From Promethearchaeota archaeon (GTDB lineage Archaea > Asgardarchaeota > Lokiarchaeia > Sigyniarchaeales > SOKP01), in NCBI GenBank assembly GCA_019058295.1, contig JAHPZI010000022.1, positions 92,316-156,315 on the forward strand: a stretch of DNA of 64,000 nucleotides, in the 5' to 3' direction. Below the pieces are notes generated by a model that saw nothing but the letters and a program-made list of their open reading frames with translations, was not told the DNA's origin and ran no database searches. Within the stretch, counting starts at the first letter, position 1. Each line of letters begins with the position of its first letter. This document shows, one piece after another, positions 38,019 to 48,222 of the stretch. Both the position numbers and the translations under genes were made by a program.

Positions 38019-39404
38019 ATGGAAAATATTGAACCTAAATCTGGTTTTGTTAATGATATTAATATGATTTTAGCTACGGACTTTTATCAGTTAACTATGG
38101 GTGCAGCATACTATCAATATAATCTTGAAAACAATATCAGTGAAAAAGATGATATAGCTATTTTTGAATTTTTTATTAGAAAATTCCCTAAAAATCGTAA
38201 TTATTTAATTTTTGCTGGTTTAGAACAAGCTGTCCATTATCTAAAGAATGCCAGATTTACTAAAAGAACCATTGAGTTTTTAAGAAATAAAGATGTATTT
38301 AAAAAAATCGATCCCAGCTTTTTTGATGAGTTCCTACCAAAATTCAAATTTATTCTGGATGTGTGGGCAATGAAAGAAGGGAATTTCTTTTTTCCTAACG
38401 AGCCTATTATGAGAATTCAAGGACCTATATTCCATGCTCAAATAGCTGAAACTTATTTGCTTAATGTTATTAATTTTCAAACTTTAGTCGCATCGAAGGC
38501 TTCAAGGATAAAAAACGTAGCCCAAGATAAGGTTCTTCTGGAATTTGGTACGAGAAGATCACATAGTCCTCTAGCAGGGGTTTATGCCGCAAGAGCTAGT
38601 TATATAGCAGGTTTTAACGGAACAAGTAATGTAGTTGCAGATCTTGAATTGGGAATTAATTCAACTGGCACTATGGCACATAGTTATGTTCAAAAATTTG
38701 AAAAAGAGATTGATAGTTTCCACTCTTATTATGATATTTATGATGAAAATTCAATTCTACTAATTGATACTTATGATACTGAAAAGGCGGCTCAAAAATG
38801 TAGAGAATTTGGTAATAAAATAAGAGGTGTAAGGATTGACTCTGGAGATCTTATTGAACATTCCCGAAAAGTGAGAAAAATTTTGGATGAAAATGGTTGT
38901 GAGAAAGTATTAATTGTCGCAAGCTCTGATTTAAACGAATATAAAATAAAGGAAATTATAGAAAAAAAAGCACCCATAGATGCTTTTGGTGTTGGAACAG
39001 AATTAGCCACTTCTCGCGATGATCCAACCATTTCTGGAGTGTATAAATTAATGGAATATAATAGTAAGCCTAGAATAAAAATTAGCGAAGAAAAAATAAC
39101 CTATCCAGGTATAAAACAAGTCTTCAGGATATATGATAAAAATGGAATATTTAAAGAAGACATTTTAGCGCTGAGTGAAGAAGCTCCCCCCTCTAATTCC
39201 GAGGCATTATTAATACCTGTTATGAAAAATGGAAAATTAGTGGACGAATTACCAAAATTAGATGAAATTCAGCAATATTATTTAAACAATATAAAAAAAT
39301 TACCCGATCAATACAAAACCTTAAAAGAAACTGACATTTTTAAACTGAAAATTTCTGAACAATTAAAAAAATTAACAAAATCCCTCAAAGAGAAATACAT
39401 TTAA
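38019..39404 (+). CDS. pncB: Nicotinate phosphoribosyltransferase
   Basis: LATDFYQLTMGAAYYQ, FEFFIRKFPKNRNYLIFAGLEQ, LLEFGTRRSHSPLAG, GVRIDSGDL, FGVGTELATSRDDP. Confidence 0.93.
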   Translation: MENIEPKSGFVNDINMILATDFYQLTMGAAYYQYNLENNISEKDDIAIFEFFIRKFPKNRNYLIFAGLEQAVHYLKNARFTKRTIEFLRNKDVFKKIDPSFFDEFLPKFKFILDVWAMKEGNFFFPNEPIMRIQGPIFHAQIAETYLLNVINFQTLVASKASRIKNVAQDKVLLEFGTRRSHSPLAGVYAARASYIAGFNGTSNVVADLELGINSTGTMAHSYVQKFEKEIDSFHSYYDIYDENSILLIDTYDTEKAAQKCREFGNKIRGVRIDSGDLIEHSRKVRKILDENGCEKVLIVASSDLNEYKIKEIIEKKAPIDAFGVGTELATSRDDPTISGVYKLMEYNSKPRIKISEEKITYPGIKQVFRIYDKNGIFKEDILALSEEAPPSNSEALLIPVMKNGKLVDELPKLDEIQQYYLNNIKKLPDQYKTLKETDIFKLKISEQLKKLTKSLKEKYI

Positions 39405-39550
39405 ATTGTATATTGAAAAGGTTAAGTATAAAAGTAGGGAATTGGCTGAAATTTTTGAAAAAAAATGAGTTTATTCTTTTGTTTTACCTAATAATTATAA
39501 TATTCATATTAAGCTATAAGTATAATAGATAATTAAAAAGATAAGAATTT

Positions 39551-39655
39551 AAAAAAAAAAGATTATTTATGAGAAGGGATGGGGCTCTTGATGTCAAGAG
39601 GAGGTTGGAATTTTTTGAAATCTGAGCTCATTCCTCCATAATTTATATTTCTTGA
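39551..39655 (-). promoter_or_regulatory. Conserved 3' UTR/terminator-like element, copy 1 (imperfect hairpin then T10 on minus strand)
   Basis: Gapless about 80% identity by eye with 45134-45235; arms TTATGGAGGAATGAGCTC...GAGCCCCATCCCTTCTCATAA then poly-T. Confidence 0.65.
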
Positions 39656-39669
39656 TTTTTTCATTATGT

Positions 39670-42504
39670 TTAATCAAATGTGTTTAAGTTTTTTATCAGT
39701 TTCCACCGTTTTTTTACCAGTAATATTAAAATTAAAGAACACAATCCAAAAATTATATATTGATCGTATCCCGGAATGGAAGATTCTCCACCATTTCCAT
39801 CATCATCATCATCATCACCGCTAGGTGGGAGACCTCCACCACCATTACTAGGAGCTGGAGGGGTCCAACATGGCAGTAGTGGATAGTTATCTTGTGAATC
39901 TGCAATTCCTGTTATCCATATATAGGGTGTGTCTACTATGCAATTATTATCAGCGTCTGGACTTGTGTGATTATCCCAGTAATTACCACATTTTTGATAG
40001 TCCCATGCATTATTATTTCCGTCATCGTTTGCATGAACACCATTTCCAGTAAAATTATTCCGATAGCATATATTATCGTCTGATAAATCATCAATTGTTA
40101 TACCTATCATTGTATTACTTAACACTAGGTTGTTGTAGATTATATTATCATTACTATAGTTAAATAATCCTATACCAACCATTCCGTTGAAACTCGCATT
40201 ATTTCCACTAACAAGGCTTTGTATAGTTTTATTTAATCCAATTCCTACCATATCATTGTTAAATGCATTATTCTTTTTTATTATATTATCTATACCTGCG
40301 TTTTCTATGCCAATACCAAAAGTGTGTTTACTTACCTTATTTTCTATGACTCTAATATCATAACAACCTCCAGAAACAGCTATACCAACAAAATCATTAT
40401 TGATCACTATATTTTCTGATACTGTAAAATTATGACATAGTAATGATAGACCAATTCCTGCACCAGTATTATTAACAACAGTATTTCTAGCAATTGTTGT
40501 ATTGAAGCAGTTATTATGTGTAAGAATACCTGACCAATTATTATAAACTACATGATTACCAATAATCTCATTATGGTTTGAAAGGAGAATATAGAGACCT
40601 GTCTGACTTGAGTTAATTATTTGATTTTCTGTAATTTTATTATAATCAGATGATGTAATTCTTATCCCACCAGAAGTACTATTGTAAATATAGTTTTGAG
40701 AAATTTTTAGATGGCTACAATCAAGTGCAAATATCCCCCCATTAGTACTACTCATATTATTCCCAATAGAAACAATGTTATTAGAAGAATCTAGAGTGAT
40801 TCCAGCCCCTTTTAAGCAAAGATTATCTATTAACTTACCATTGTTAGTATTCGATAAAAGTACTGTAGCTGCTGAAACATTTAAAAGTTTACAGTTTCTG
40901 ATAATAAAATACTTTTCAGAGTTTTCAATGTAGATACATGGCATCCCCAATTCACGACCATTAACCTCTAACTTCTCTATAATGTAAGGATCATTTGATG
41001 TTCCCGAACCACTAACCCACGCTTTTAATTTAGCCGTTTTACTCCAATCCCATGCGTTCACCCCTGAGTCATCAATATAGATTGTCTCACCGAGATGGAC
41101 TGGGCTACCTACGAGCGGGTAGCCATCCTCGCTGTCTGCTCCTCCAAAAATCCACATATAAGGATCATCAACGATCCCATCGTTGTCAATGTCGGGTGTT
41201 GTATGATTATCCCAATAATTACCAACAATAGAATTATTCCACTGATTATTACTTCCAGAATCACTTGCATGAATTTTGTTCCCGATAAATGAATTATGAT
41301 AAAATAAGTTATTATCACAACCACTAGATAATTCAATACCAAGTTGGAGGTTATCTTTTATAAGATTTCCTGTAACATTGTTATAATCGCAGTCATCATT
41401 TAAATAAATTCCATAATCAGTATTGTTGTATGCGGTGTTGCCTGATATGATGTTATCATGGCATCGATCATATAAATATAATCCTCGTTGGGAGTTATTA
41501 TTACAAATGTTTCCCATAATTGTACTATTATCACATTCTTGCCGTAAATATATACCAAATTGTGCATTATTGTTGGCAGTGTTTTCTGAAAGGATATTAT
41601 CATCGGAATTGAATCGCAAAATTATTCCTATTTTATTATCGCTAATTTTATTTTCGAAAAGTTTATTATCGTTACAGCTATAACTTAATCTTATTCCTAC
41701 ATCATTGTTATGAGCAGTATTATCCGTGATGTTATTATTATTGCAGTCGTGTTCAAATTCTATCCCAAAAGTATTATCGTTTACAGTATTACTCGAAATA
41801 ATATTTTCCTTACAACGATCAACTATATGTATCCCAATATTAACATTATGATTAGCTGTATTATTCGAAATCGTGTTATTATTACAAATCTGATCTATAT
41901 AAATTCCATCATCATCATTGTGATTGACAATATTTTCAGTAAGTTTATTATTATTAGAACCCCCTATTAGGTAGATTCCATAATAACTATTATCATTAGC
42001 AATATTCTTTGTAATGTTGTTATTTTCACAAGAAATTCGTAAATATATTCCATGTCTGATGTTGGAACATGTATTATTTGTTATAAGTCCATTATTAGTA
42101 TCATATAATTTGATTCCTGCATCATTCGGATTATTACCTGTATTATAAATTGTGCAATTCCTAATGATAAAATATTCAACAGAGTTTTGTATTACAATAC
42201 CGCTACCCGAACCTCCAGCATTTATGGTCACATTTTCGATAATATGCGGATTTTGAGGGGTCCCATCGTTTACTTGAATCCAATCAAGATCAGTTTCTGT
42301 CCAATTATCATTTATAATATAAATATGGTCAATATTCCAATGATCAGACGTTTTTAAGTTTTTAAAGGTAATATCAGTGTTACCCCCTCTTGGTTTTTTA
42401 TTTATCTCTACATCAGAACTGAAGTTGTCGTTGGGTATAATCACTAAAGCAAATAGAAACCCTAAAGTAATCAGAATCGTTAAAGGTTTTGATTTATGCT
42501 TCAT
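39670..42504 (-). CDS. Secreted/surface right-handed parallel beta-helix (NosD/PbH1-repeat) protein with C-terminal TM anchor
   Basis: N-terminal signal, many NNT(I/V)..N.....GI.L/Y repeats, DDDDDDG linker, IPGYDQYIIFGLCSLILILLVKKRWK tail. Confidence 0.85.
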   Translation of the reverse strand: MKHKSKPLTILITLGFLFALVIIPNDNFSSDVEINKKPRGGNTDITFKNLKTSDHWNIDHIYIINDNWTETDLDWIQVNDGTPQNPHIIENVTINAGGSGSGIVIQNSVEYFIIRNCTIYNTGNNPNDAGIKLYDTNNGLITNNTCSNIRHGIYLRISCENNNITKNIANDNSYYGIYLIGGSNNNKLTENIVNHNDDDGIYIDQICNNNTISNNTANHNVNIGIHIVDRCKENIISSNTVNDNTFGIEFEHDCNNNNITDNTAHNNDVGIRLSYSCNDNKLFENKISDNKIGIILRFNSDDNILSENTANNNAQFGIYLRQECDNSTIMGNICNNNSQRGLYLYDRCHDNIISGNTAYNNTDYGIYLNDDCDYNNVTGNLIKDNLQLGIELSSGCDNNLFYHNSFIGNKIHASDSGSNNQWNNSIVGNYWDNHTTPDIDNDGIVDDPYMWIFGGADSEDGYPLVGSPVHLGETIYIDDSGVNAWDWSKTAKLKAWVSGSGTSNDPYIIEKLEVNGRELGMPCIYIENSEKYFIIRNCKLLNVSAATVLLSNTNNGKLIDNLCLKGAGITLDSSNNIVSIGNNMSSTNGGIFALDCSHLKISQNYIYNSTSGGIRITSSDYNKITENQIINSSQTGLYILLSNHNEIIGNHVVYNNWSGILTHNNCFNTTIARNTVVNNTGAGIGLSLLCHNFTVSENIVINNDFVGIAVSGGCYDIRVIENKVSKHTFGIGIENAGIDNIIKKNNAFNNDMVGIGLNKTIQSLVSGNNASFNGMVGIGLFNYSNDNIIYNNLVLSNTMIGITIDDLSDDNICYRNNFTGNGVHANDDGNNNAWDYQKCGNYWDNHTSPDADNNCIVDTPYIWITGIADSQDNYPLLPCWTPPAPSNGGGGLPPSGDDDDDDGNGGESSIPGYDQYIIFGLCSLILILLVKKRWKLIKNLNTFD

Positions 42505-42610
42505 TTCAATTTCACCTTATAAATATTATGATTTTTAATAGATTTTTATAAAACTTAAATCACATTGCATTTATAAAGGCATAAGGAAAGTTCTTTTACA
42601 ATAATAAAAT
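42505..42610 (-). promoter_or_regulatory. Conserved 5' leader/promoter of the beta-helix gene, copy 1
   Basis: Similar to 47833-47938; contains CCTTTATAAA (TATA-like) and AAGGTGAAAT before ATG. Confidence 0.55.
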
Positions 42611-42801
42611 TGTAAAAATAGAATTCTAATTAGTATAGAAATTATCTTCAGAGACAATGAATAGGATTTCGGAATTTGTGAGTAGAACTTAAAATAGTGA
42701 GATTTTTATGTTTAAGTTAGTTCCAATCTTTAAAAAATCACTTTTTTATACATTTTTATATAATCAATGCAATATTAAATTAGTGAATTATAAATTATCT
42801 A

Positions 42802-43557
42802 TTGAATGATGATTATTTGGCGATAAATTTAAGAAATTTTCTATGCTTGGATCATCCAAGTGTCCAGAGTGTAATAGAAATAGCTCAAGAGATAATTAGC
42901 GATAATAGAGTTTTAGATACGGAAACTCTCTACAATATCGCAAAAAATCGCCTCCAAATACCCCATAAAGGGCTATTAAGTATCATTCAATTTCTTATTA
43001 ACAAGAAGATTTTGGTTGAGGGGTCGAAATTTACAAAAGATTTAGTCCTAAAGAATGTAAATAGAAAAAGGATATACAATTTCATTACATCTCATATCGG
43101 CGTACACTTTTCAATCATAAAAAAGGTTCTTTTTGATGCAGAAAGCGATAAATCTGGAAGCACGGGGCAATTACTTTGGCATTTAAAAATGTTAATTAAA
43201 TTCAATTATATCAAAAAAATCAGATTTAAGAAATATACACTCTTCATCCCAGTCGAAATTGATCATAAGGTTGGAATAATTTTCTTCTTATTACGTGACA
43301 AAATCAATAAAAAAATAGTAAACTTACTCATCAACGAACAAAAAGTTGAAAAATCCGAAATATACAAACATATAAATGAACAAAGAGAATTAGTTTATTA
43401 TCGAATTAATGATTTAACAGATCATGAAATAATTACCCAATCTCGCGAGGAAGATTGCTTAATTAACTTAAATCAACATAATAAGGAACTAATTGTTCAA
43501 ATCTATAATATTATTACAAATTTAAAAACAAAAAATTCTATAATACAAAGGGAGTAA
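42802..43557 (+). CDS. Winged-helix transcriptional regulator-like protein
   Basis: Two HTH-like segments (RIYNFITSHIGVHFSIIKKVLF...STGQLLWHLKMLIKFNYIKK; KIVNLLINEQKVEKSEIYKHINEQRELVYYRINDLTDHEII). Confidence 0.6.
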   Translation: MNDDYLAINLRNFLCLDHPSVQSVIEIAQEIISDNRVLDTETLYNIAKNRLQIPHKGLLSIIQFLINKKILVEGSKFTKDLVLKNVNRKRIYNFITSHIGVHFSIIKKVLFDAESDKSGSTGQLLWHLKMLIKFNYIKKIRFKKYTLFIPVEIDHKVGIIFFLLRDKINKKIVNLLINEQKVEKSEIYKHINEQRELVYYRINDLTDHEIITQSREEDCLINLNQHNKELIVQIYNIITNLKTKNSIIQRE

Positions 43558-43595
43558 TGATTAAATATTAATTTAAAAGAGGTATTTTTAAGACA

Positions 43596-44912
43596 ATGGC
43601 TTTAAACTGGACACCTGAAGTGATAATAGATTTAATATTGTCGATCGTAATTTTTATCTCTGCAATCTTAACTTATGAAATTCCAAATACAAAAAAAATA
43701 AAGTCTTTATTTTATATCAGATTAGGAATTATTTTTATGGCATTATTTTTTCTATTTGAAGGATTATCTTTTATATTTATGAGCATTTTTCTTCATCAAA
43801 TCCATTCCATTTTGATTTTATTTTCTACATTTTTTTTATTAATAGGAATTAATTATACTATGAGAGAATCTCCAATTTCATGGAATTTAATTCCACTATT
43901 TCTATTTGCTATACCTTTTTTCTACTTGACATTTCAGCCCAGTATGATCATTAATACTTATGAGTTTGGCTATAAGACAATTGCTTGGACAGGATTACTC
44001 ATTATCGTAGGAGCTTTTATTAGTATTTTAGCGGCTACAATTCTCTTTTATTGGGGTTTAAAGACATATTTTAACTCACCATTCTTAATCAAAAAGGAGG
44101 CAAAATTATTTTTTATTGGCACTACGCTTAACTCTATTATTCCCACATGTATTTATCTGTTAACGCTATGGATTCCGATCTTAATTTTATTGTGTGATTT
44201 CATTATGATAATAGGAACATTAATTTTTATTATTGCCATTATAAAAGAACCTAAACTTCTCTATATTTTACCGTTTACTATTTACCGAATAAGTGTAAAA
44301 GATAGGAAAGGCTTTCCTTTGTTTGATCATGACTGGTCTAAATCAGATATCAACGAGACTTTATTTACAGGATTTATTAACGCAGTTCAAATGATGAGTC
44401 AGGAAGTTATGGACATTGGAGGATTAGTCGATATTCATTTAGAGGAGGGAATTCTAATGTTACAAGAATCTGAATATATAACTGTTGGATTGGTTGCCTC
44501 TAAATCATCCAAATTATTACAAGAAGCGCTTATAAATTTCTCAAAAGATTTTCAAATCATGTTCAAGAGAGAGTTAAAACAATCATGCAAAGATATGGTC
44601 AAATATGAAGCCGCCTATGAGTTAATTGAAAAATATTTCTCAAACTTTCCATATAGAATCATTACCAGTAAAAAACAGAAGCTTCTTTTATCTGGGAAAT
44701 TTGTAAAAATACCTCTTGAATTAGACAATCAACTTAAAAGTGTGTTCAAGGATCAGAATGAATATGAAGCAGTTAAAGCAGAATTGATTAAAACGCCCCT
44801 ATCCTTTCCATCAGAATTTCTAAACTTTGTTGATGAGTTCAAAAAAGAAATTAAAGAGTTGGATAACGATGATTATAAATATTTAGATTGGGAATATGAT
44901 GAGGAAAATTGA
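43596..44912 (+). CDS. 7TM-like membrane protein with cytosolic longin/roadblock-like C-terminal domain
   Basis: About 7 hydrophobic helices, then KGFPLFDHDWSKSDINETLFTGFINAVQMMSQEVMDIGG...YITVGLVASKSSKLLQEALINFSKDF. Confidence 0.55.
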   Translation: MALNWTPEVIIDLILSIVIFISAILTYEIPNTKKIKSLFYIRLGIIFMALFFLFEGLSFIFMSIFLHQIHSILILFSTFFLLIGINYTMRESPISWNLIPLFLFAIPFFYLTFQPSMIINTYEFGYKTIAWTGLLIIVGAFISILAATILFYWGLKTYFNSPFLIKKEAKLFFIGTTLNSIIPTCIYLLTLWIPILILLCDFIMIIGTLIFIIAIIKEPKLLYILPFTIYRISVKDRKGFPLFDHDWSKSDINETLFTGFINAVQMMSQEVMDIGGLVDIHLEEGILMLQESEYITVGLVASKSSKLLQEALINFSKDFQIMFKRELKQSCKDMVKYEAAYELIEKYFSNFPYRIITSKKQKLLLSGKFVKIPLELDNQLKSVFKDQNEYEAVKAELIKTPLSFPSEFLNFVDEFKKEIKELDNDDYKYLDWEYDEEN

Positions 44913-45133
44913 TTTATAATTTGAGGTTTTGTCGAATTCACAAGTTAAGGAAGCTTTACTTTTTGTAAAATATCATTCCTCATACCTTTTTATAAGCAAG
45001 TTGATTTAAATTCCCTAACAACATCCTTAAAAATGTCAAAGCATGTAAATAGGAAGATAATTCAAAAGAAGATATATTTTAATACTCTTATAAGGTTATC
45101 AATATAATAAAAAAGTTAAAAGAAAAGGATTTT

Positions 45134-45235
45134 AAAAAAAAATTATTTATGAGAAGGGATGAGGCTTATAATTTCACTTTAAAGTTGGAATTTTTAGAAA
45201 TCTGAGCTCAACCCTTCATAATTTATATTTCCTTA
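45134..45235 (-). promoter_or_regulatory. Conserved 3' UTR/terminator-like element, copy 2 (imperfect hairpin then poly-T on minus strand)
   Basis: Aligned with 39551-39655; TTATGAAGGGTTGAGCTC...AAGCCTCATCCCTTCTCATAA then poly-T. Confidence 0.65.
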
Positions 45236-45249
45236 TATTTTTATTATCT

Positions 45250-47832
45250 TTATTTAGATATTTTAGATTTTTTTATAAATTTCCATCGCTTTCTCGTTAA
45301 TAATCCCAATGTTAATAAACACATTCCAACTAAAATTAGTATATTGTATCCCAGAATGGCTTCTGCTTTATCTTCTTTATCGTCATCATCATCCCCATTT
45401 GATAAAATTACTGGAGTGGAAGGAGTGGAAGGAATTTCAACTAGATTCACATAAATTGAATCTTCTGTCTCATTATTACCTACTAAATCAACGGCATAAT
45501 AATAAATGATATAGTGTGCAGGAATAAGGCCAGATAAGTTAAAAGGTGTACTATATTCAAATTCTTCAGAATTATTGATTTTGTATTTAATTATAGATAC
45601 TCCAGAACCAGAAAAATCATGAGCATTCAGAGTAAATAATGTGCTTTCATTTACAAGATTAGGTTTAATATGGGGTATATAGGATATTAATGAGCTTGGT
45701 GCAATAGTATCAACTGTAAAAGATCTTGATAAAGTTTGAAATTTTGTCCCAATCGAGTTGTTTCCAAATATCTGAATTGTGTGCATTCCATCACAAGGTA
45801 ATGGAATAGTAGTATTACCTAAAATAGTTCTATTAGTTTGAGCGTCTAAAGAATACCCCATCCAATCAAGATTAGTGGAATTTTTGAAATTTAATAATAA
45901 GTCTTCATTCAGATTATCTCCAATTTTATAATTATCATCCCAAGAATATCCCACGGCATCTATACATAATTTATAAGATACTGCGGCTGTTCCAGTCCAG
46001 AATGAAAGTGTATCAATATAATCTCTATCACCAAATCTAAAACCAATCTCCTGGGAGGTAATATTATCAATAATAACCCTATATGTATCAGGTGAAAGTC
46101 CTTTATAACCACCATTTCCACATTCGAATTCTATTTTTACATGCATCCAGGTATTAACAACAGGAGCAGGCATTTGATCAACGCCATTTTCTTGGTAAAT
46201 ATCATACCATATACCCCCGATGCGATAGTGCCATTCACTGATCATAATTCTGAAATCGGGACCGATATTGGCTCCTTCTAATACTCTTATCCTTTGAGGG
46301 TCATTTTGAATGTATCCAGTTCGTATCCAAAATTCTATAGTTCCATTCGTTTGCTGATTAAAGATATTATCCGCCCAACGAATATCTCCACCATTATTAT
46401 CAATTTCCATTACTTTTTTATGATTTCCCAAAGATTCAATTACACTACATCTGCTTCCAGTCCACCCAAAAGGCAGTGAACCATCATTATCATTTTCGAA
46501 ACCGTAAGTGGCATGGTAATATCCAGCCATCGACTTATAAGTTTTATTTTCTGGGGTAACTATTTTAATTATTGGTGAAGATATTGGAAAATTATCAACA
46601 CTACCTGCAGTACCTGGAATAGCATAAGGGATGTCTCCAATTCCATCACCATTTTTATCAATCCCTAGATAATCACTATAATAATTTCCTAAAATATCGT
46701 TATCCCAGTTATTATATGTTCCGTTATCCATCGCATTATTAGAATTTGCAATGAATTCATTCAAATAAATTGTATTGTTAATACAATCTTCTAAATATAT
46801 TCCATTTCGATTATTTTCTTTTACGGTATTTCCTAATATAGTGTTATTATGACAATCTCTTAAAAATATTCCATCCCGAGTACTATTAGATATAGTGTTT
46901 TCTAATATTGTATTATTTGTACAATCATTACTGATATATATCCCATCTATTGTATTATTAAATATAATGTTTCTTGAGATCGTGTTATTCTTACAATTAT
47001 TAGTCATAAATATCCCGTACCACTGTGAAGTTGTCATGTCAGTGCTCATATTATTTCCTGAGACAACATTATCATTACAATAAATAGTCACATATATACC
47101 AGAGCGGTCATTGTCATTTGCTGTGTTATTCGTGATAGTATTATTATTGCAGACAATTAAAAGTATCCCATCCTGTTTATTTTTATTTGCATTGTTTTCC
47201 GAAATAGTGTTATTATCGCTGCTATCTAGATAAATTCCATTGTAATCATTATATTCTAAAGTGTTTCCAGATATGCTATTATTATCACTCAGATATAGAA
47301 AAATCCCATTTCTATTATTGCTTATATTGTTTCTTAACAGAAAATTATTATTACAATTTTCACGTAAGTGTATACCGTGTCTTTTATTATTAGAGCAATT
47401 ATTCTCGATTATTTGTCCATTGTCAGTATTTCTTAAAAGTATCGCAGCATCACTACTTACGATACCAGAATTATACACTGTGCAATTTCTAATGATAAAA
47501 TAATCGTTTGAATCTTCAATTATTATACCACTACCCATTCCTACAGCATTTATGGTTACGTTTTCTATAATATGTGGATTTTGGGGAGTTCCAGCTCCTA
47601 CTTGAATCCAATCTAATGCCGTAGCTGACCAATTATCATTTAGAATGTGAATATGATTAGTTTTCCAATGTCCAGAAGTGTTTGGGTTTTTAAAGTTCCT
47701 CTCGGTGATATTTGCACTTTTTCTTTCATTTATCTCTATGTCAGCAAAGAAATTGTTGTTGTTTATAATCATTAAACAAAATAAAAATCCTAATGTAATC
47801 AGAATAGTTAAATGTGTTGTTTTAAACTTCAT
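45250..47832 (-). CDS. Secreted/surface parallel beta-helix (NosD/PbH1-repeat) protein with LamG-like central region and C-terminal TM anchor
   Basis: N-terminus and PbH1 repeats paralogous to 39670-42504; GTIEFWIRTGYIQNDPQRIRVL...; DDDDDKEDK linker, ILGYNILILVGMCLLTLGLLTRKRWKFIKK tail. Confidence 0.85.
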   Translation of the reverse strand: MKFKTTHLTILITLGFLFCLMIINNNNFFADIEINERKSANITERNFKNPNTSGHWKTNHIHILNDNWSATALDWIQVGAGTPQNPHIIENVTINAVGMGSGIIIEDSNDYFIIRNCTVYNSGIVSSDAAILLRNTDNGQIIENNCSNNKRHGIHLRENCNNNFLLRNNISNNRNGIFLYLSDNNSISGNTLEYNDYNGIYLDSSDNNTISENNANKNKQDGILLIVCNNNTITNNTANDNDRSGIYVTIYCNDNVVSGNNMSTDMTTSQWYGIFMTNNCKNNTISRNIIFNNTIDGIYISNDCTNNTILENTISNSTRDGIFLRDCHNNTILGNTVKENNRNGIYLEDCINNTIYLNEFIANSNNAMDNGTYNNWDNDILGNYYSDYLGIDKNGDGIGDIPYAIPGTAGSVDNFPISSPIIKIVTPENKTYKSMAGYYHATYGFENDNDGSLPFGWTGSRCSVIESLGNHKKVMEIDNNGGDIRWADNIFNQQTNGTIEFWIRTGYIQNDPQRIRVLEGANIGPDFRIMISEWHYRIGGIWYDIYQENGVDQMPAPVVNTWMHVKIEFECGNGGYKGLSPDTYRVIIDNITSQEIGFRFGDRDYIDTLSFWTGTAAVSYKLCIDAVGYSWDDNYKIGDNLNEDLLLNFKNSTNLDWMGYSLDAQTNRTILGNTTIPLPCDGMHTIQIFGNNSIGTKFQTLSRSFTVDTIAPSSLISYIPHIKPNLVNESTLFTLNAHDFSGSGVSIIKYKINNSEEFEYSTPFNLSGLIPAHYIIYYYAVDLVGNNETEDSIYVNLVEIPSTPSTPVILSNGDDDDDKEDKAEAILGYNILILVGMCLLTLGLLTRKRWKFIKKSKISK

Positions 47833-47938
47833 TTAAATTTCACCTTGTAAAAAGTATGATTTTTGATAGATTTTTATAACACTCGAATCATGTTACCTAT
47901 ATAAAGGAATAAGGAAGGTTCTTTTACAATAGCAAAAT
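47833..47938 (-). promoter_or_regulatory. Conserved 5' leader/promoter of the beta-helix gene, copy 2
   Basis: Similar to 42505-42610; CCTTTATATAG TATA-like box, AAGGTGAAATTT before ATG. Confidence 0.55.
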
Positions 47939-48123
47939 TTTTAGTGAATTTGGAAAAAATCAAGGAGTAGTTTATAAATGGATGAACGTCAGATAGGTGA
48001 TAATTTTAATAAGTCGAAATTAAATGATTTAACAAATTCGTTGAGAAAAAAATATATATAAGAGGAAGTCTCAAAAATCTATTACTCAAATACTTAAAAT
48101 CCTTAATAATAATAATAATTTTA

Positions 48124-48149
48124 AAAGTATAAAAAGTATAAAAAGTATA
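48124..48149. repeat. Short tandem repeat (agtataaaa)
   Basis: aaagtataaaaagtataaaaagtata, preceded by (aat)n. Confidence 0.6.
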
Positions 48150-48222
48150 GACTCTTTTTTTAAAATTAAATCTATTTTTAATAGAATAAATAACTTTTTT
48201 ATTATTTTAGGTGTAAAGATTA

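Noticed and set aside
39790-39825. Run of (cat)n that could encode a His tract on the plus strand
   Set aside because: Antisense of the poly-Asp linker in the minus-strand beta-helix gene.
39800-42300. Regularly spaced short AT-rich repeats resembling a CRISPR array or minisatellite
   Set aside because: They lie inside the beta-helix CDS and correspond to PbH1 amino-acid repeats; no fixed repeat/spacer structure.
46690-47480. Repeated ATATT/TTATT motifs resembling a repeat array
   Set aside because: Coding repeats of the second beta-helix protein.
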